DNA of 13,719 nucleotides from positions 1 to 13,719 of the forward strand of contig JBFWVD010000109.1 of the NCBI GenBank assembly GCA_050246915.1, written 5' to 3'. The notes below the pieces were generated by a model. That model was not told the DNA's origin, searched no databases, and worked only from the letters and a program-made list of their open reading frames with translations. Origin of the DNA: JBFWVD01 sp050246915. GTDB lineage: Bacteria > Actinomycetota > Acidimicrobiia > Acidimicrobiales > Ilumatobacteraceae. Positions 1 through 6,255 of this stretch are shown in pieces. Position 1 is the stretch's first letter. Every line of letters begins with the position of its first letter. The translations under genes were made by a program, and so were the position numbers.

Positions 1-662
1 CTGGGGAGAACCTGTGGAAGATCAACGGCACCTTGTCCGAACGCGACGCCAAGATGGTCAACGACGCCATCGCCTTGTTCCGTATCCCACCCGTCGACGG
101 TGACACCACCACCCCCGCGCAACGCACCGCCCACGCATTGGCGGACAGTTGCGCGTTCTCGATCGCTCACCACGACACCGACAAACTGCCGCGCAACACG
201 CAAAGCCTCGGGCTCATGGCCTGGGCCCACAACGCCCAGAACCCCGCGGCTGGTGCGATGACGTTGGACGGCAAACCGATCTCCCGGCGGTTGTATGAGG
301 AACTGGCGTGCGCGCCAGAAGTGACACGGATCTTGTACCAGAGCCCATCCAAACCCGTTGATCTCGGCCGAGCCACCCGCGTCGTTCCCAAGGAACTGTT
401 CAAAGCTGTTGCTGCTCGTGATCATGGCTGCCGCTACCCCGGCTGTGATCGGCCTGTTGCCTGGTGTGAAGCCCACCACGTCAAACACTGGATGTGGGAC
501 GGACGAACCGACTACTGGAACCTCGCGCTCTTATGCGCGAGACATCATCACCTCATCCACCGCATCGGCTGGAAACTCGATATGGACGAGGACTTCACCG
601 TCACCGTCACCACACCTGATGGACGACGACTCATCAGCCACCCACCACCACTGTTGCAATAG
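1..662 (+). CDS. HNH endonuclease (DUF222/HNH family), 5' truncated by window edge
   Basis: The reading frame is open from the first bases of the window to a TAG at 660-662, so the true start lies upstream. The visible N-terminal residues, GENLWKINGTLSERDAK, look like the end of the DUF222 helical region found before HNH domains in many actinobacterial proteins. The C-terminal part carries a zinc-type HNH nuclease fold: CRYPGC, then EAHHVKHW, then NLALLCARHHHLIH followed by GWKL. The Cys pairs and the His-His pair are the expected metal and catalytic residues. Proteins of this family are abundant and often strain-variable in Actinobacteria, and their role (mobile-element or defence nuclease) is generally unproven. 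A TTG at 33 could be mistaken for a start, but the frame continues upstream with family-like sequence. The family call is firm; the biological role is not known. Confidence 0.9.
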   Translation, partial: GENLWKINGTLSERDAKMVNDAIALFRIPPVDGDTTTPAQRTAHALADSCAFSIAHHDTDKLPRNTQSLGLMAWAHNAQNPAAGAMTLDGKPISRRLYEELACAPEVTRILYQSPSKPVDLGRATRVVPKELFKAVAARDHGCRYPGCDRPVAWCEAHHVKHWMWDGRTDYWNLALLCARHHHLIHRIGWKLDMDEDFTVTVTTPDGRRLISHPPPLLQ

Positions 663-769
663 CGGTTGCACGGCGAAACGAAGGAGCACCACCAGGCCAA
701 CGCCGGGGGGCCGACGGTCCATGCGCGCACGCCGCTCGTCGGCAAGCGCCAGAGTGGGCATTGCAGGCG

Positions 770-792
770 GGTCGAGGGGTTGCATCTCGACC
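770..792. repeat. 7-bp inverted repeat upstream of the antitoxin gene (candidate operator)
   Basis: GGTCGAG at 770-776 pairs exactly with CTCGACC at 786-792 across a 9-base gap, ending 22 bases before the antitoxin ATG. Toxin-antitoxin operons of the VapBC type are usually autoregulated through a palindrome at this place, so it is a reasonable operator candidate. A small transcript hairpin, or chance in GC-rich DNA, are the alternatives. Confidence 0.3.
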
Positions 793-814
793 GGAGCGAT
801 ATCAGAATGCAAGC

Positions 815-1045
815 ATGCCGAATGTGTTGGTGAGAGATCTGCCCGAGGACGTCCATGCGAACCTTCAACGGCGGGCAGAGGCTGCTGGGCAGTCATTGCA
901 GCAGTACCTGGCGGGAGAACTGACACGGCTCGCCAGTACGCCGACGATCCACGACGTCCTCGATCGCATCGGACGCCGACGCGGGGGGAAGGTCGGATTC
1001 GAAACGGCCGTCCACGATCTCGACGATGAACGCGGTCGCCATTGA
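815..1045 (+). CDS. VapB/FitA-like ribbon-helix-helix antitoxin
   Basis: The 76-residue protein begins MPNVLVRDLPEDVHANLQ, which fits a DNA-binding beta strand followed by the first helix of a ribbon-helix-helix domain. It continues with RRAEAAGQSLQQYL, the second helix. The tail, around TIHDVLDRIGRR, fits the toxin-binding arm. Such antitoxins bind the cognate PIN-domain RNase to neutralise it and repress their own operon. The ATG at 815 is chosen over an in-frame ATG at 761 because the family starts directly at the MPNVLVRDLP strand and the 18 extra residues have no family character. The stop TGA at 1043-1045 shares its last base with the toxin ATG at 1045 (TGATG), the usual coupled arrangement. 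Since the toxin is frameshifted, this antitoxin may be an orphan. Confidence 0.85.
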   Translation: MPNVLVRDLPEDVHANLQRRAEAAGQSLQQYLAGELTRLASTPTIHDVLDRIGRRRGGKVGFETAVHDLDDERGRH

Positions 1046-1441
1046 TGGTTCTCGACGCATCAGTGATGGCCAACCTGGGTCGGCGACGATGGACAGGCCG
1101 GACGTATGGCTCGAGCACGTGCATCACAGGAGGCCTATTGGGCCGCGCCGGATCTTGTCGATGTCGAGACCGTCGCCGTTCTGCGGAAGCGTTGGCGAGC
1201 GGGAGATCTCACGGCGCGCCGGTTCAAGGCAGCTGTCGATGACCTGCTCGCTCTGCCAATGGCTCGGTTCCCCACAGGCCCGTCGATGGCTCGAGCGTAC
1301 GAACTGCGCGCCAACGTCACCCCGTACGACGCGGCTTACGTAGCACTTGCCGAGACACTCAGCTACCCACTCGTCACCGCTGATGTCCGGCTCTCGCGCG
1401 CTCCGGGTCTCCGGTGCCAGATCGAGGTGTTGTCGATCTGA
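1045..1441 (+). pseudogene. VapC-like PIN-domain toxin, interrupted by a +1 frameshift
   Basis: The ATG at 1045 starts MVLDASVMANL, the first strand of a PIN domain with the conserved Asp at residue 4. After 1077 this frame turns into Arg-rich nonsense and does not reach a PIN ending. In the next frame family-like sequence resumes: VGDDGQAG, then DLVDVETVAVLRKRW with the conserved Glu, YDAAYVALAE with the third acidic residue, and VTADVRLSRAPG with the fourth, ending at TGA 1439-1441. Removing one G from the GGG at 1077-1079 joins the halves into a normal-sized protein of 131 residues. All four acidic active-site residues of this RNase family are present across the two frames. Either the toxin is inactivated, or the extra G is a sequence error; programmed frameshifting is less likely. 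The second half has its own ATG at 1106 but would lack the first catalytic Asp. Confidence 0.8.
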
Positions 1442-1556
1442 CCACCCCGACCTGGAGACATGCCGCGGTCGAAACGTGGATACCTACGGCATCGGGTCTG
1501 GTCGTAGCGCGACGCGCTTTCGCAGTTCGGGCGAACCACCATCCGGAACCAGAATC

Positions 1557-1848
1557 ATGTCTCCAATGAGCACGAACCGGTGGGTCTCTGGGCTGGTGGC
1601 GACTCGCGGGCATCGTCGAACGGGATGGCGATGTGAGTTGAGACTCGCCTTGATCGCCCTGGGCGGAGTGGTGGTCGTCGGGTGCAGCTCCCCACCGCCA
1701 CTTGGCGCGGGTCCTTCATCATCAGCGGGCATCACGGCAGCAGCGAGTTCAGACCTTCGTGAACTCCAACCCGATGACCCGCAGCTGGACGGCTGTTCGT
1801 CTCGACATAGCGACCGGCGCGGAGCTGAGTCGCACCTTTCCCGAATAG
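1557..1848 (+). pseudogene. Possible decayed lipoprotein gene
   Basis: This lies in a 464-base stretch (1442-1905) without a clear intact gene. One frame starting near ATG 1557 or 1566 has an Arg-containing start, a hydrophobic run LALIALGGVVVVG and a Cys, which makes a lipobox (V-V-G-C), then a Ser/Pro/Gly-rich linker, as in exported lipoproteins. Around 1740-1750 protein-like sequence appears to move to the next frame: QTFVNSNPMTRSW, then TAVRLDIATGAELSR, ending FPE and TAG at 1846-1848. The second part resembles one blade of a repeat such as a beta-propeller (DIATG-type turn) and its third codon positions are richer in G/C than the alternative frame, which stays open to 1901. I read this as a truncated, frameshifted lipoprotein, but an intact short lipoprotein in the first frame cannot be excluded. 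Nothing recognisable was seen in 1442-1556 or 1849-1905. Confidence 0.3.
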
Positions 1849-1905
1849 CGCCCGCGCTTCCGATCGAAGCTGGCGGAGCGGACCCGGACGGAGCAATCTG
1901 ACTGC

Positions 1906-2709
1906 GTGTTCGATGGACAGCAGGTGGTCGGCGGGACCGTGGGGGAGCGCACACGACTCCGCTCGCCATTGCTCGCGATCGTCTGCGCGCTTCAGTTGGC
2001 CATACCGACCTGGCTCTTGAGTGCGATCGCAACGATGGCGCTCGGCCTGCCTCCGGTGACGCTGATCATCCCTGCCGCGGCGACGGTCCTCCTGGGGTGG
2101 CGTGTCGCCCTCGTGTGCGCAGAGTTCAGCGATCGCGAGGTACTCGTACGGAACCTGGGGCGCACTTGCCAGATCGACATTGCGACAATCGATCACATCG
2201 AACCGGCGAGCCGGATCATGATCGGCTACGGACAGATCAGCATCGATTGTCTAGCAGTTGCAACGGTCTCCGGCCGGGTCGTGAAGCTGGACGCTGGCAT
2301 CGTCGACCGAATGCAGTTGACCGGCAGTCCAACTACTGGATCACGACGCCGCCTCCAGTCCGTCGCCTCATGGGCCAAGAGGCACGAAGTACCCATCGCA
2401 TTCACCATCGACGCGAGACGCCAACAGCCGCATGAGTCCGAGTCGTGGACGAACGGCCATCTGACCGCAGATCGGGCCGGACGGCTGGTGTGGTCGAGGG
2501 AGGGCATCGAGCGCGCGTGGCCGATCGCCAGGTTGGGGATGGAACCGCTCGGCCCGGCAGCGCCCGGCGGTCACGCGTTCAGCTCGAAGGTGGTCATCCA
2601 GACCTTGGAAGGACCTGTTGTGTTCGCTGTCCACCCCGGCGACGATGCGATCCTTCTGGCGGTTGGCCAGCTGCGGCGCAGGCATGGCGATGCGGATCCC
2701 GGGGCGTGA
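1906..2709 (+). CDS. Membrane protein with PH-like domain, unknown function
   Basis: The protein has up to 267 residues. Two hydrophobic segments lie at about residues 21-46 and 50-70 (AIVCALQLAIPTWLLSAIAT and PPVTLIIPAAATVLLGW). They are followed by a beta-rich region, about 70-135, with alternating strands (VCAEFSDREVLVRNLGRTCQ, IDIATIDHIEP, LAVATVSGRVVKLDAG) in the style of the bacterial PH-like domains found in actinobacterial membrane proteins. The C-terminal half contains a second candidate domain, around RLVWSREGIERAWPIARLG and VVIQTLEGPVVFAVHPGDD, which may be another PH-like copy. Such proteins sit in the membrane with the domain in the cytoplasm; the role is unknown. The start is uncertain: GTG 1906, 1924 or 1939 are all possible and none has a strong ribosome binding site. 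The gene is real by length and composition. Confidence 0.65.
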   Translation: MFDGQQVVGGTVGERTRLRSPLLAIVCALQLAIPTWLLSAIATMALGLPPVTLIIPAAATVLLGWRVALVCAEFSDREVLVRNLGRTCQIDIATIDHIEPASRIMIGYGQISIDCLAVATVSGRVVKLDAGIVDRMQLTGSPTTGSRRRLQSVASWAKRHEVPIAFTIDARRQQPHESESWTNGHLTADRAGRLVWSREGIERAWPIARLGMEPLGPAAPGGHAFSSKVVIQTLEGPVVFAVHPGDDAILLAVGQLRRRHGDADPGA

Positions 2710-2743
2710 AGTGATCGTGGTCGACGTTACGCTCGAGACGTAG

Positions 2744-3088
2744 ATGGAACCGGGCGCTCCGCAATCGACATTGACGACAGCGGATCGCTGGGTCGCTGCG
2801 GGGTCCCACCTTGGTGTCCCCTTCTGCGCCCTCTTCTTGCCGCTCATCATCTGGGGCACATCACCGATCGGCTCGTTTCGCCGTCTCCACGCCCGACAGG
2901 CGTTCTCGTACCAGCTCATCTACTTCCCAGTTCATGTTGCCCTCACCGTCGTTATGGCGTTCGGCGCAGTGAAGCCGCTGCTCGTCTGCATGCTCCTGGG
3001 CTTCGCCCTCGAGATCCCGCAGATGGTCTGCGCGGCGCTTGGTCGCCGACCTCTTCCGCTGCCCCCGTTCAAGGTGCTGAACGCCTGA
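2744..3088 (+). CDS. DUF4870-like small membrane protein
   Basis: The 114-residue protein has the layout of the DUF4870 family. A soluble start leads into SHLGVPFCALFLPLIIWGTS, followed by the conserved charged turn SFRRLHARQAFSYQLIYFP and then two further hydrophobic stretches (VALTVVMAFGAV and LLVCMLLGFALEIPQMVCAAL). The F-HA-QA-SYQ pattern matches the 'FHAKQALNFQ' signature of the family. The function of these integral membrane proteins is not known. It starts 34 bases after the PH-like protein gene on the same strand, and the two may be co-transcribed. The ATG at 2744 is the only sensible start although no strong ribosome binding site precedes it. Confidence 0.75.
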   Translation: MEPGAPQSTLTTADRWVAAGSHLGVPFCALFLPLIIWGTSPIGSFRRLHARQAFSYQLIYFPVHVALTVVMAFGAVKPLLVCMLLGFALEIPQMVCAALGRRPLPLPPFKVLNA

Positions 3089-3123
3089 CTCGATGAGGTC
3101 TTCGAGCGGAACGATCGCTGCAC

Positions 3124-3573
3124 GTGCACCTCATCGACCCGTCGGCCCCTACGATTCGACTCATCAGCACCATCCGATCAGACCGCGTGCGCTCAGTTGC
3201 CCGGATCGTCCTCGGCGCGGCACTCATCTTCGTCGGCATCGGGCATCTGACGTTCGCCCGCACCGACTTCCAAGCGCAGGTTCCCGACTGGCTTGGCATC
3301 GACAAGGACGTCGTCGTGATCGTGTCCGGTGTCGTCGAGGTCGCACTCGGCTCGGCGCTCGTCGTCGTTCGCCGTCACCGCGCCTTGCTCGGTCTGGCAA
3401 TCGGCCTCTTCTTCATCGCCGTGTTCCCCGGCAACATCAGCCAGTACGTCGACAGCCACGATGCGTTCGGACTCAACTCCGACGCGGCCAGGCGAAACCG
3501 ACGCTTCTTCCAGCCCGTGCTCGTGGCGTGGGCATGGTGGTCCACCAACGCCCTCTCATTGAACCGATCGTGA
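3124..3573 (+). CDS. DoxX-like family membrane protein
   Basis: Up to 149 residues with four predicted membrane helices: VARIVLGAALIFVGIGHLTF, VVVIVSGVVEVALGSALVV, ALLGLAIGLFFIAVFPGNIS and FQPVLVAWAWWST. The pattern is typical of the DoxX/MauE-like group: helix 1 ending GIGHL, the SG-VE-ALG segment in helix 2, and VFPGNISQYV after helix 3. The exact role is unknown; some relatives are linked to redox or thiol chemistry at the membrane. The start is uncertain, since no ATG is available: GTG 3124 gives the full length and GTG 3187 would start just before helix 1. It ends 15 bases before the stop of the convergent SRPBCC gene. Earlier small membrane-protein genes lie 35 bases upstream on the same strand. 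Confidence 0.7.
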   Translation: MHLIDPSAPTIRLISTIRSDRVRSVARIVLGAALIFVGIGHLTFARTDFQAQVPDWLGIDKDVVVIVSGVVEVALGSALVVVRRHRALLGLAIGLFFIAVFPGNISQYVDSHDAFGLNSDAARRNRRFFQPVLVAWAWWSTNALSLNRS

Positions 3574-3588
3574 CAGGAACTCCGCAGT

Positions 3589-4086
3589 TCACTCCGGCAA
3601 CGCCCGCTCCACGAACTGCCGCCGGCCTTGGTCGAGGATCCATCCATGCCCGAACTCCACGGCCGGACGCGCCACCGTCGCGAACGCCCGCATCACGACG
3701 TTGGTTGGACGCAGCTGCGACACCAGTCGGACGGTCGATGCCGTCTTGCTGCCATCGATGGTCAACCGTGCGGTACCGCTGAGATCCCCGCTCACACACG
3801 CCTCCACACGACAGCCGGGCTCGACGTCTTGGATGTCGAGGTGGAACTTCACCGTGTACGGCAGCGGCGGCGCAACGACGCAGGTCCATCGAGCACCAAC
3901 TACGAGGCCTTCTTCGGCGTCGAAACGCCGGAGCCACGGCCACCAGCACCGGTAGTCATCGGTCGTGGCGAGAATGTCCCACAGCACCGCTTGGCCGACT
4001 GGGAAAACCCACGTGCGATCAGATGGAAACGCGCCGACACCCACCTTGGGGGACTTCCCCGCGGTGGGTGGGTGAAACCTCGGCAT
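3589..4086 (-). CDS. SRPBCC-fold (START/Bet v1-like) protein
   Basis: The 165-residue protein resembles the polyketide cyclase/dehydrase type of SRPBCC lipid- or hydrophobe-binding fold. An early strand WVFPVGQAVLWDIL is followed by the helix region TTDDYRCWWPWLRRFD, then VGARWTCVV, PYTVKFHLDIQDVEPGCRVE, SGDLSGTARLTI and the long final helix (RAFATVARPAVEFGHGWILD). The W-x-W-x(6) region after a D-Y turn is typical. These proteins bind small hydrophobic ligands; the ligand is not predictable here. The gene starts 19 bases after the stop of the Ala/Thr-rich protein gene and may be the last gene of the ApbE operon. The start is ambiguous: ATG 4086 has no clear ribosome binding site, while GTG 4044 is preceded by GGGGAAG and would remove 14 residues. 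Confidence 0.7.
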   Translation of the reverse strand: MPRFHPPTAGKSPKVGVGAFPSDRTWVFPVGQAVLWDILATTDDYRCWWPWLRRFDAEEGLVVGARWTCVVAPPLPYTVKFHLDIQDVEPGCRVEACVSGDLSGTARLTIDGSKTASTVRLVSQLRPTNVVMRAFATVARPAVEFGHGWILDQGRRQFVERALPE

Positions 4087-4105
4087 CAGAACACGGAGGC
4101 AGAGT

Positions 4106-4489
4106 TCAGCTTCCCTTGGTCTGGCTCACGGTGGCAGCGGTCGTGGCAGTGGTGGCTGCGGTCGTGGTCTTCGTGGCCGTGCTGGTGGCGGATGTAGCAC
4201 TCGTGGCCGCGGTGGCCGTCGTGGCTGCCGTGGCTGCCGTGGCCGACGATGCCTGCACCCCCGACGTTGACGCAGCGCTGGCGACCCCAGTGCTCGAGGC
4301 CGTGTTGGCAGCGACGCTCGCGACATCGCTCGATGACCCCGATGCACCCGCGGCCAACACCGCCGTGCCAGCCACGATGCCGCCGGCCGCAGCCGTGGTG
4401 GCCACCAGCCGCGAGCGCCAGGTGCGCTTCCAACGGTTCTTGCTGGCCTGCGACATCAGACCCTGACGACTGCTCGATTCGTTGCTCAT
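4106..4489 (-). CDS. Exported Ala/Thr-rich low-complexity protein in the ApbE operon
   Basis: The 127-residue protein belongs to no family I recognise. Residues 1-27 are polar and basic (KNRWKRTWRSR), followed by a hydrophobic stretch, VATTAAAGGIVAGTAVLAAG (about 29-48), that could be a signal peptide or membrane anchor. The rest is almost only Ala, Thr, Ser and some Val, with tandem T-A-A-T/S-A-T units around residues 82-120, and ends QTKGS. There is one Asp and no Cys in the mature part. The start ATG at 4489 is preceded by AGAGGA (4497-4502 on the opposite strand) at good spacing; upstream in-frame starts read through nonsense. It follows the heme membrane protein gene by 79 bases. Thr/Ala-rich exported tails in Actinobacteria are often O-mannosylated. 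SAT triplets vaguely recall ApbE flavinylation sites, but the Asp of the D-x-x-S/T-G-A-T motif is absent from the tail. Confidence 0.7.
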   Translation of the reverse strand: MSNESSSRQGLMSQASKNRWKRTWRSRLVATTAAAGGIVAGTAVLAAGASGSSSDVASVAANTASSTGVASAASTSGVQASSATAATAATTATAATSATSATSTATKTTTAATTATTAATVSQTKGS

Positions 4490-4507
4490 GATCGTTCCTC
4501 TCTGCTG

Positions 4508-4522
4508 CGAGCGATGCGCTCG
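4508..4522. repeat. Short hairpin before the Ala/Thr-rich protein gene
   Basis: CGAGCG and CGCTCG flank ATG as loop, just upstream of the ribosome binding site of the Ala/Thr-rich protein gene (minus strand). A second perfect palindrome, CTCGTCGACGAG, lies at 4544-4555, shortly after the stop of the heme membrane protein gene. Either could modulate expression between the two genes. Both are short for GC-rich DNA. Confidence 0.25.
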
Positions 4523-4568
4523 TTCGATGAGTTCAGTGTCCGCCTCGTCGACGAGACGCCGATTGGGA

Positions 4569-5135
4569 TCAGGTGTGAGCCAGGTGAGATGCCGTGACCG
4601 TGTTGCCGTGGCGATCCGCCTGGAAGCTGCGGGCCGCGGCCACACCGGTGCTCGCGGCCACGAGGGCCAGCGCACCCCACGCCACCACGGGGTTCTGCAG
4701 ATCGGTGCCCACCATGACCGCATGCAGCGCGGTGATCCACGCCATCGCGTACGCGCCGAGATGGATCCGATGCCAGGTCTGGCGCTTCATACGACGACGG
4801 GCGAGCGATGTGCCCTCCACCGCGACGAGAAGCCACAGCGCCGCCACGCCAGCGGTGATGCCACCGGGTCGCCACGACGCCGCAAAGGGAACGATCGCCG
4901 ACACCCAGTTGAGACCGACGTAGCTGTTGGTCACCGCGGTGACGAGATGGATGACGAGAGCCGTGAGCCCCAACGCTCCCAGATAGGGATGCAGATCGTT
5001 GAGATAGCGCTGCGCGCCCTTGCGGCGCACGAACCGGCCAGAGATGAACGATCCCCACACAACGGTGAGGGTGAGGAAGAACCAGGCGGTCATCGCGCTC
5101 GAACGGGTGATGTACCAGATCGTTTCGTGGCTCAT
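4569..5135 (-). CDS. Ferric-reductase-like transmembrane heme protein
   Basis: The 188-residue integral membrane protein is of the ferric reductase-like/YedZ type. Helices are visible at about residues 13-32, 51-70, 92-108, 124-145 and 150-168. His49 and His63 (LHPYLG, LVIHLV) and His122, His125 and His138 (TWHRIHLG, ALHAVMVGTD) are spaced as b-heme ligands in this family. No C-terminal FAD/NADPH-binding region follows, so electrons must come from a separate partner, as in the short membrane-only members. The ATG at 5135 overlaps the ApbE stop as ATGA, pointing to translational coupling. An ApbE neighbour suggests a flavinylated partner exchanging electrons with this heme protein on the outer face. 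The start MSHETIWYITRSS fits the family; upstream in-frame residues overlap ApbE. Confidence 0.88.
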   Translation of the reverse strand: MSHETIWYITRSSAMTAWFFLTLTVVWGSFISGRFVRRKGAQRYLNDLHPYLGALGLTALVIHLVTAVTNSYVGLNWVSAIVPFAASWRPGGITAGVAALWLLVAVEGTSLARRRMKRQTWHRIHLGAYAMAWITALHAVMVGTDLQNPVVAWGALALVAASTGVAAARSFQADRHGNTVTASHLAHT

Positions 5136-6136
5136 GTCAATGCTCCTTGCGTACGGGTCTCGAGTGGGGTGTTGCAGGTGAACCACGACGGATCACCGAT
5201 GGTCCACAGACGGTCGTCGGCATCGACGACCAAGGCCGAGGAATAGCAATCGCAGGTGCAGCCGTCGAGGAAGATCGCTTTTGCCGCGACCTCCGCCCAG
5301 GCCGCGGTGCCGGCCACCGCTGTCACCTGCGTCCAGGTCCGCTCAGCCGGCAGGCCGGTTGACGGATCGATGAGGTGATGTCGCGGTACCCCATCGTCCG
5401 TGGTCCAACGACGACGACTCGACGTGCTGGTAGCAATGCCACCGTCGGCCAAGGTGATCACGCCGATCGAACGAGACCGATCAGTGGGATGCTCGATGCC
5501 GATCCTCCAGGTCGACTCGCCATCGAATGCTCCGGGCGAGGCGCCCATCACCCGCAGATCGCCACCGATGCTCACCAGCACCCCGTCGGCACCGGCTTCG
5601 AAAAGCTCTCGGGCCACCAGGTCGGCCGCCAGACCCTTGCCGAGTCCGCCAGGATCGAGGTGAACGCCTTGGGGCAGTTGCACCATCGAGCGATCATGTC
5701 GAAGCTCGACCCCCCAGCAACCCGCGGTCGGGACCGACGCCTGGGCGTAGGTGCGCAGGCCGTAGGGATCGTCGGTCTCACCATGGGGAAGGCCGTCACG
5801 ATCGCCGATCTCGCTGAAGGTGCGGTCGTATCCCAATGCGTTCATGGCGTCGTACACGGTGGGATCGAAGCGACCGTCGGTCCGCTCCCACGCGCTGCGT
5901 AGTCCTTCCACCAGTGTGAGGGTGTCGGTGGAGACCACCACCGGGTTGCCGTCTGCTGCATTGATGCGGGACAGTTCGCTGTCGGGACGGAAGCGACTCC
6001 ATCGAGCCTCCAGCACGGCGATGCGGGCCAGTGCCAGTTCGATGAGATCATCCCCCGCCCCACCGACAACGACGATGTGAACGTCGGAGCCCATGGCTCG
6101 GGCGTGGCGTTCGCTGAGGTGATCCATGTCCCACAT
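5132..6136 (-). CDS. apbE: FAD:protein FMN transferase
   Basis: ApbE enzymes transfer FMN from FAD to a Thr or Ser of exported redox proteins, using Mg. Motifs seen (numbered from ATG 6136, 334 residues): RWSRFRPDSELSRIN (45-59), FDPTV (90-94), the hallmark LDPGGLGKGLAADL (160-173), SIGGD (189-193), ATSTSSRRRW (235-244), HHLIDPSTGLPA (253-264) and the AE-AAK segment near 281-286 that lies at the metal site. The length is normal for the core enzyme. No clear signal peptide or lipobox was found, which is common for actinobacterial members. The start is uncertain: ATG 6163, 6136 or 6127 are all possible and none has a good ribosome binding site. The gene leads an operon with the heme membrane protein (ATGA overlap). 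No FMN-bind domain protein, the usual acceptor, is present in the window. Confidence 0.93.
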   Translation of the reverse strand: MWDMDHLSERHARAMGSDVHIVVVGGAGDDLIELALARIAVLEARWSRFRPDSELSRINAADGNPVVVSTDTLTLVEGLRSAWERTDGRFDPTVYDAMNALGYDRTFSEIGDRDGLPHGETDDPYGLRTYAQASVPTAGCWGVELRHDRSMVQLPQGVHLDPGGLGKGLAADLVARELFEAGADGVLVSIGGDLRVMGASPGAFDGESTWRIGIEHPTDRSRSIGVITLADGGIATSTSSRRRWTTDDGVPRHHLIDPSTGLPAERTWTQVTAVAGTAAWAEVAAKAIFLDGCTCDCYSSALVVDADDRLWTIGDPSWFTCNTPLETRTQGALT

Positions 6137-6181
6137 GATCGGTTTGTCACATTGGTAGGGCATTCGACCGAGGTGAGAAAC

Positions 6182-6235
6182 GCGTGAGAGGCCGGCGCTG
6201 CTCTCCGTCGGGAGCACACGCCGGCCTCGTCACGC
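6182..6235 (-). terminator. Strong GC-rich hairpin after the glycosyltransferase gene
   Basis: GAGGCCGGCG at 6188-6197 pairs perfectly with CGCCGGCCTC at 6219-6228. The stem is extended by GCGTGA (6182-6187) with TCACGC (6230-6235) across one bulged base, and the loop holds a further TGCTC/GAGCA pairing. It lies 20 bases beyond the stop of the GT39 gene on the minus strand, and the next transcribed bases are GTTTCTC. This fits an intrinsic terminator with a short T run, and it separates the glycosyltransferase from the ApbE operon, which then needs its own promoter in about 6137-6181. Confidence 0.7.
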
Positions 6236-6255
6236 CGCACCGAAGTGCAGACCGC

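Noticed and set aside
358..1127. Overlapping open frames on both strands (358-1029 plus, 531-1127 minus)
   Set aside because: Ser/Thr/Arg-rich with no family character, overlapping the HNH and antitoxin genes.
1732..2196. Minus-strand open frames opposite the lipoprotein remnant and PH-like gene
   Set aside because: Arg/His-rich, no domain, and the plus-strand reading gives membrane helices and beta strands.
3577..3590. Small hairpin GAACT/AGTTC between the convergent DoxX-like and SRPBCC genes
   Set aside because: Five-base arms only and no T run; too weak to call a terminator.
4023..4466. Plus-strand frame with a long Val/Ala hydrophobic run looking like a membrane protein
   Set aside because: It is the antisense of the Ala/Thr repeat gene: complements of Thr/Ala codons read as Val/Ala codons. 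The minus-strand gene has the ribosome binding site and operon context.
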